From: Spirochaetia bacterium
GTDB lineage: Bacteria; Spirochaetota; Leptospiria; Leptospirales; Leptonemataceae
Reading direction: 5' to 3'
DNA: 8,499 nucleotides
NCBI GenBank assembly: GCA_029880625.1
Contig: JAOUOA010000088.1
Coordinates: 1-8,499 of the forward strand
Shown here: positions 4,866 through 8,499 of the stretch, piece by piece
Numbering within the stretch: the stretch's first letter is position 1
Layout: the number at the start of each line of letters is the position of its first letter
The notes under the pieces: model-generated
Seen by the model: the letters and a program-made list of their open reading frames with translations, nothing else
What the model was told of the DNA's origin: nothing
Databases searched by the model: none
Position numbers and translations under genes: made by a program

Positions 4866-5711
4866 ATGATAATCAATCACAACATGTCTGCGATTAATTC
4901 GCATCGTGCCTTAAAGTTCCAGCACTGGGAAGTGGACAAGAACATGGAAAAACTCTCGTCCGGCATGAGAATTAACCGCGCCGGCGACGACGCATCCGGT
5001 CTAGCCGTTTCCGAAAAAATGAGAACACAGATCCAGGGTCTTCGTCAGGCTGAAAGGAATGCTGAAGACGGAATGAGCATGATTCAGGTCGCTGAAGGAT
5101 ATCTCCAGACCATTTCTGATCTTCTTCAGAGAATCCGGGTTCTTTCCATTCAGGCTTCGCATGGGATTTATTCTCCACGTGACAGGCAGCTGATTCAGGT
5201 GGAAGTATCACAGCTCATTGATGAAGTGGACAGAGTTTCTTCGCAGGCGGAATTCAACAGAATGCCTCTTCTGCTTGGAGATTTCGCCCGCGGTTCCAGA
5301 GTTTCATCTATGTGGTTTCATATGGGACCCAATCAGCATCAGCGTGAAAGGGTCTATATACAGACCATGACAACTCTGGCTCTGAATCTGAAGAGAATTG
5401 ACGGTAAAATTCTTACCATTTCAACTCCTGAGTTTGCAAATGATACCATCGGCGTTGTTGACGTTGCTCTGGACAGAATTTCAAAACAGAGAGCCGATCT
5501 GGGAGCCTATTACAATCGTCTCGAACATACTGCGAAAGGTCTGATGGTTGCATATGAGAATGTGCAGGCTGCAGAATCCAGAATTCGAGATGCTGATATG
5601 GCTGAAGTTTCCGTTGAGTTCTCAAAAAATCAGATTCTGGTTCAGTCTGGAACGGCCATGCTTGCCCAGGCGAATTTAAGGCCTCAATCTGTTCTCCAGC
5701 TTTTACGTTAA
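4866..5711 (+). CDS. flaB: Flagellin FlaB, periplasmic filament core protein (copy 1)
   Basis: This predicted 281-residue flagellin begins MIINHNMSAINSHRA and ends SGTAMLAQANLRPQSVLQLL plus Arg. It has the D0/D1 coiled-coil halves only: the N-terminal part includes LSSGMRINRAGDDASGLAVS and the C-terminal part AESRIRDADMAE. A short middle segment with MWFHMGPNQHQRERVYI is typical of spirochaetal FlaB. There is no signal peptide, as expected for export by the flagellar type III system. It assembles into the filament core in the periplasm. ATG 4866 is chosen because AAGGAGGA ends 5 bases before it and the family motif starts there; the 24 upstream in-frame codons from 4794 are leader. There are no cysteines. 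The paralogue at 5893 is about 70 percent identical by eye. No terminator separates them, so they are probably cotranscribed. Confidence 0.96.
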   Translation: MIINHNMSAINSHRALKFQHWEVDKNMEKLSSGMRINRAGDDASGLAVSEKMRTQIQGLRQAERNAEDGMSMIQVAEGYLQTISDLLQRIRVLSIQASHGIYSPRDRQLIQVEVSQLIDEVDRVSSQAEFNRMPLLLGDFARGSRVSSMWFHMGPNQHQRERVYIQTMTTLALNLKRIDGKILTISTPEFANDTIGVVDVALDRISKQRADLGAYYNRLEHTAKGLMVAYENVQAAESRIRDADMAEVSVEFSKNQILVQSGTAMLAQANLRPQSVLQLLR

Positions 5712-5719
5712 GGCTGGAG
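5694..5719 (+). repeat. Hairpin spanning the flagellin 1 stop codon
   Basis: CTCCAGCTTT (5694-5703) pairs with AAGGCTGGAG (5710-5719) over 10 bp with one G-U pair. TAA 5709-5711 lies partly in the loop and partly in the stem. GTTGGG follows, so there is no T-run and termination is unlikely. It may stabilise the mRNA or mark a processing point between the two flagellin cistrons. Confidence 0.5.
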
Positions 5720-5755
5720 GTTGGGATGAAATAGGGTTGTAATCGTTCTGCCTTT

Positions 5756-5823
5756 GCGTTCTCTCTCCGGCCGGTCTTTTTTCTGGTGCCGTCGGGAGGG
5801 AGAACGCGAATAAGCGTTCTCCC
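5756..5823 (+). promoter_or_regulatory. Mutually exclusive hairpins in the flagellin 2 leader
   Basis: Three segments compete. Segment A (5756-5768, GCGTTCTCTCTCC) can pair with B (5795-5807) over 13 bp with one G-U pair. B extended to 5798-5807 can alternatively form a perfect 10-bp hairpin with C (GCGTTCTCCC, 5814-5823) around the loop GAATAA. Segments A and C share GCGTTCTC. Neither hairpin is followed by a T-run. The arrangement could be a folding switch or a structured spacer between cistrons; no ligand is suggested. Confidence 0.45.
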
Positions 5824-5837
5824 GCCGTGCTTCGAAA

Positions 5838-5886
5838 CTCTTTCAGGATGAAAGAGCCTGCGCGAAGTCAGGGAGAAGCAAAGGAG
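5838..5886 (+). promoter_or_regulatory. Candidate CsrA sites in the flagellin 2 leader
   Basis: CTCTTTC (5838-5844) pairs perfectly with GAAAGAG (5850-5856), exposing AGGAT in a five-base loop, a classic presentation of the CsrA GGA motif. The Shine-Dalgarno AAGGAG (5881-5886) supplies a second GGA 37 bases downstream. Flagellin 1 has the same two-part layout although the surrounding leader sequence is different, which supports a functional element. Confidence 0.5.
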
Positions 5887-5892
5887 TGCAGA

Positions 5893-6735
5893 ATGATTAT
5901 CAAACACAATATGAGCGCAGTGAACGCGCATCGTTCGCTGAAGTTCAATGTGTGGGAAGTAGATAAGTCCATGATGAAGCTGGCTTCCGGGGAGAGGATT
6001 CCTCGAGCGGGAGACGATCCATCAGGGCTTGCTGTATCGGAAAAGCTGCGGACTCAGATTCAGGGTCTTCGTCAGGCCGAAAGGAATGCCGAAGACGGAA
6101 TGAGTTTTATTCAGGTTGCAGAAGGCTATCTTCAGCAGACCTCGGATATTATTCAGAGAATTCGTGTTCTTTCAATACAGGCCTCAAACGGTATCTACAG
6201 CCCCAAAGATCGTCAGTTGATTCAGACGGAAGTGTCTCAACTGGTAGATGAAGTTGATCGACTTGCTTCGCAGGCGGAATTCAACCGGTTCCCTCTTCTT
6301 CAGGGCGATTTTGCCGTGAAGTCGACGAAGGGATCAATGTGGTTCCATATGGGACCGAATGCAGATCAGCGGGAAAGGGCCTATATCGGCACCATGACTG
6401 CGACTGCGCTTGGATTTCGAAATGGCGACAGGATCATTACAATTTCAACTCCAGGACAGGCTAATTCCACAATCGGTATTGTGGATGCTGCTCTTGAGAA
6501 ACTGATGAAGCAAAGGGCGGATCTGGGCTCGTACTACAACAGACTGGAGCATACTGCGAAAGGTTTGATGTCAGCGTATGAGAATTTTCAGACTTCGGAA
6601 TCCCGTATTCGGGATGTCGATATGGCGGAAGAAATGGTAAATCTTACCACCCGTCAGATTCTGAGCCAGACCAGTATAGCAATGCTTGCTCATGCTGGTG
6701 TTCGTCCACAGGGGATCCTTCAACTTCTGCGATAG
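5893..6735 (+). CDS. flaB: Flagellin FlaB, periplasmic filament core protein (copy 2)
   Basis: This predicted 280-residue FlaB paralogue begins MIIKHNMSAVNAHRSLKF and ends AHAGVRPQGILQLLR. It shares the N-terminal GLRQAERNAEDGMS and SIQASNGIYSPKDRQLIQ blocks and the MWFHMGPNADQRERAYI centre with copy 1. It diverges at the extreme C-terminus, where SGTAMLAQAN becomes TSIAMLAHAG, and in the 134-200 region. It lacks D2/D3 domains and a signal peptide, as is normal for spirochaetal core flagellins; multiple FlaB species commonly build one filament. AAGGAG 6 bases upstream fixes ATG 5893. The 181-base gap to copy 1 contains no recognisable promoter and no terminator, while a strong terminator follows at 6783-6808, so the pair looks like a two-gene operon. 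A 7-bp hairpin (TTCAACT 6719-6725, AGTTGAA 6734-6740) overlaps its stop codon. Confidence 0.95.
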   Translation: MIIKHNMSAVNAHRSLKFNVWEVDKSMMKLASGERIPRAGDDPSGLAVSEKLRTQIQGLRQAERNAEDGMSFIQVAEGYLQQTSDIIQRIRVLSIQASNGIYSPKDRQLIQTEVSQLVDEVDRLASQAEFNRFPLLQGDFAVKSTKGSMWFHMGPNADQRERAYIGTMTATALGFRNGDRIITISTPGQANSTIGIVDAALEKLMKQRADLGSYYNRLEHTAKGLMSAYENFQTSESRIRDVDMAEEMVNLTTRQILSQTSIAMLAHAGVRPQGILQLLR

Positions 6736-6782
6736 TTGAACGCATTCCACCAGGAAAATTTATCGCAAGTAAGAAGTCTGGG

Positions 6783-6808
6783 CCCGGGAGAAATCCCGGG
6801 TTTTTTTT
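6783..6808 (+). terminator. Intrinsic terminator of the flagellin operon
   Basis: CCCGGGA (6783-6789) pairs perfectly with TCCCGGG (6794-6800) around a GAAA tetraloop, a stable GNRA loop, and is followed by eight T residues (6801-6808). This is the strongest + strand terminator in the window and closes the flaB pair. Confidence 0.93.
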
Positions 6809-7207
6809 CCCGGCGGAAACGTTCATTTGAACTATCGGTATTTTGGTACTTCTGTTAAGAACTTTTCAAATTTTTTTTTGAAAAAAATGATTGTTTTATG
6901 TCTCCCTGAAATATGCACTGGATCAATGCGGTTCTTCGATTGACCGGCAGAATTTATCCGAAATTGTGGCTTGAGCCCTTGAATATTTCCATAAACTTCT
7001 GAAAAAGAATCTGCAGGAAAAAGAGTTGATTTTTTTTGTTCTTTAATCTTGCTTATATTTAAAATAAGTTTATAATCTTCATCTCAGACTTCCTTTGTGT
7101 TCGTTTCAAAAAAATTTATAAAATGGATTCATACAGATTAAACTCACGATGCGTCTGAATAGGTTTGAATCGGCATTCCTGAATCAAAAAGTTTAGATTA
7201 AAAAAAT
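6809..7207. other. Gene-free region upstream of rlmL
   Basis: No convincing gene lies in these 399 bases. There is an AT-rich hairpin, TTTTCAAA 6863-6870 with TTTGAAAA 6877-6884, and a sigma-70-like promoter at 7049-7076. Reading frames here are short and lack ribosome-binding sites; the longest noted is 29 codons at 6913-7002. Confidence 0.7.
7049..7076 (+). promoter_or_regulatory. Sigma-70-type promoter for rlmL
   Basis: TTGCTT (7049-7054), a 16-base AT-rich spacer and a perfect TATAAT (7071-7076) form a good housekeeping promoter. Transcription would start near 7083 and leave a leader of about 125 bases before ATG 7208. Confidence 0.55.
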
Positions 7208-8499
7208 ATGAAAGAGTTCCAAAATCAATTTATTGCAGCTTGCCCCAAAGGTGTCGAACCTCTTTTAAAAAAGGAAGTTGAGGGATTTGCTTCCGGTTCT
7301 ATTAAAGAAATTCCTGGAGCGGTTCTGTTTTCAGGCGAACTGAAAACAGCAATGCAGCTGTGCATGTGGTCAAGAACGGCAAGCAGGGTTTTTCTGGTTC
7401 TTGCAGAATTCCCCGCCCGTGACGCTGATGAACTGTACAGAAACTGTCTGGCTTTTCCCTGGGAAGATCACATGAGTCAGAAAAACACATTTGCCGTATC
7501 CGGAAATGTGTATTCATCAAATATTACACATTCACAGTTTGCCGCTTTAAAGGTGAAAGATTCACTGGCGGATTATTTTCGCAATCGATACAATGAACGT
7601 CCTTCCGTAAATACAGACCAGCCAGATCTTCAATTTCATGTTTTTATCAATCAGAATCATGCCTCCCTTCGTTTGGATCTGTCCGGTGAAAGTCTTCATA
7701 AAAGGGGCTATAGAAAAGGAATTGTTTCGGCTCCCATGAAGGAAAATCTTGCTGCTGCAGTGCTGCTGTATTCAAACTGGCAGTGGATTGCAAAAGAAGG
7801 CGGTCCTTTTTACGATCTTATGTGCGGCTCCGGCACATTCGCTGTAGAGGCGGCGATGATTGCAGGAAATATCGCTCCGGGAATCTTTCGAAAACGCTTT
7901 GGTTTTGAAAAATGGAAGCATTTTGATCCCGCTTCCTGGGAAATCATTGTCAGCGATGCAGAAACGAAACGAAAAGAAGGACAGGAAGAACTTCCTGAAA
8001 TTTCTGGATTTGATCTTGACCCTGCTGCAGTAAACATCGCACGTGAAAACGCTGAAGCAGCCGGATTGAAAGATCAAATTTCTTTTGAGGTCCGTTCAGC
8101 AGAAGAGCCTGGCGATCCCGGAAGCAGAAGCGGTCTTGTCGTTTTAAATCCCCCATACGGAGAAAGGATGGGGGCGGGAACCCATAACGTGCAGAGCGGA
8201 TTGGATGACCTGTATGAAAAGATCGGCGAAAGGTTGAGACATGATTTTCTCGGCTGGCAATGTGCCGTTTTTACCGGAAATCCTGATGCGGCAAAAAATC
8301 TGCGTCTGCGTCCGAAAAAAGCAAGGACGCTTTTTAACGGTCCCATAGAATGCAGACTTCTGCATTTTGACCTTAAAAAAGAAATCTTTTTCAGAGAAGA
8401 CAGAAATCTGCCGCCCGAGGCTCTGAGCGAAGGCGCTCTGATGTTTAAAAACAGAATTGAAAAAAATATCAAATCAATCGGTAAATGGGCAAGGAAAAA
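7208..8499 (+). CDS. rlmL: RlmL/RlmKL 23S rRNA guanine methyltransferase (5' part)
   Basis: The frame is open from ATG 7208 to the window edge, giving 430 complete codons with no stop. In E. coli RlmL makes N2-methylguanosine at position 2445 of 23S rRNA. A THUMP RNA-binding domain (about residues 45-155) ends before HKRGYRK (164-170). The Rossmann methyltransferase follows, with motif I DLMCGSGT (203-210, usually DPMCGSGT), an acidic FDLDPAAV strand that should contact S-adenosylmethionine, and catalytic motif IV NPPYG (314-318). The last visible residues, GALMFKNRIEKN then IKSIGKWARK, match the linker that in E. coli joins RlmL to the RlmK domain, so the full gene is probably the bifunctional rlmKL (about 700 residues). 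An in-frame TAA at 7199-7201 makes ATG 7208 the first start. No Shine-Dalgarno sequence is visible; the upstream bases are A-rich. Confidence 0.92.
   Translation, partial: MKEFQNQFIAACPKGVEPLLKKEVEGFASGSIKEIPGAVLFSGELKTAMQLCMWSRTASRVFLVLAEFPARDADELYRNCLAFPWEDHMSQKNTFAVSGNVYSSNITHSQFAALKVKDSLADYFRNRYNERPSVNTDQPDLQFHVFINQNHASLRLDLSGESLHKRGYRKGIVSAPMKENLAAAVLLYSNWQWIAKEGGPFYDLMCGSGTFAVEAAMIAGNIAPGIFRKRFGFEKWKHFDPASWEIIVSDAETKRKEGQEELPEISGFDLDPAAVNIARENAEAAGLKDQISFEVRSAEEPGDPGSRSGLVVLNPPYGERMGAGTHNVQSGLDDLYEKIGERLRHDFLGWQCAVFTGNPDAAKNLRLRPKKARTLFNGPIECRLLHFDLKKEIFFREDRNLPPEALSEGALMFKNRIEKNIKSIGKWARK

Noticed and set aside
5827..5892. N-terminal extension of flagellin 2 from 5827
   Set aside because: AAGGAG at 5881-5886 and the MIIKHN start fix ATG 5893; the extension would cover the leader hairpins.
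5413..5931. 172-codon open frame on the - strand across the flagellin 1 end
   Set aside because: It is antisense to flaB and its leader, low in recognisable motifs and without a ribosome-binding site; it is a frame shadow of the GC-richer flagellin gene.
6913..7002. 29-codon + strand frame upstream of rlmL
   Set aside because: The peptide looks mildly amphipathic, but there is no ribosome-binding site and no other support.
8074..8472. 132-codon - strand frame opposite rlmL
   Set aside because: It lies fully within the well-supported rlmL methyltransferase domain on the other strand.
1..8499. Mobile elements, CRISPR arrays, tRNA or rRNA genes, or a defence system
   Set aside because: No transposase, integrase, repeat-spacer pattern or RNA gene fold was seen; the window is chromosomal motility and ribosome genes.

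Overview
This window comes from a spirochaete (Spirochaetota). The strongest evidence is a pair of short flagellins of about 280 residues of the spirochaetal FlaB core type. Both carry the MWFHMGPN/QRER signature in the middle and end in the C-terminus typical of periplasmic flagellar filaments. The gene order flhF-flhG-(small membrane protein)-fliA is also the spirochaetal arrangement. The FlaB sequences look closer to Leptospira and Spirochaeta FlaB than to Treponema pallidum FlaB. However, rpsD stands alone outside an rpsM-rpsK-rpoA operon, which argues against Leptospira itself. Base composition is moderately AT-rich, and the flagellin genes are visibly richer in GC than the flhF-fliA block.

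Layout: (1) 1-2832, + strand, is the end of a flagellar regulatory operon: the 3' part of flhF, then flhG, a two-helix membrane protein (FlgV candidate) and the flagellar sigma factor fliA. A terminator-like hairpin and a 16-bp palindrome lie between flhG and the membrane-protein gene. (2) 3049-3438, + strand, is flaG, followed by a bidirectional terminator. (3) 3639-4256, - strand, is rpsD, convergent with flaG. (4) 4257-4865 is a gene-free divergent region. It holds a perfect 23-bp inverted repeat, candidate sigma-28 promoters and a structured flagellin leader. (5) 4866-6735, + strand, holds two tandem flagellin genes, closed by a strong GNRA-loop terminator at 6783-6808. (6) 6809-7207 is gene-free apart from a sigma-70-like promoter. 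(7) 7208 to the end, + strand, is rlmL/rlmKL, a 23S rRNA methyltransferase gene that runs off the window.

How the genes fit together: FlhF and FlhG set flagellar position and number. FliA directs RNA polymerase to late flagellar promoters, plausibly including those of flaG and the flagellins here. FlaG and the FlaB proteins are late filament-related products. rpsD and rlmKL are ribosome genes unrelated to motility.

The most interesting signal is regulatory. Both flagellin leaders carry a small hairpin presenting AGGA in its loop, 37-44 nt upstream of the GGA in the Shine-Dalgarno sequence. This is the two-site geometry expected for translational control by CsrA. Other notable structures are the orphan 23-bp repeat, mutually exclusive hairpins before the second flagellin gene, a dyad over the flaG promoter/ribosome-binding site, and hairpins spanning the stop codons of three genes. 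I saw no mobile element, CRISPR array, tRNA or rRNA.
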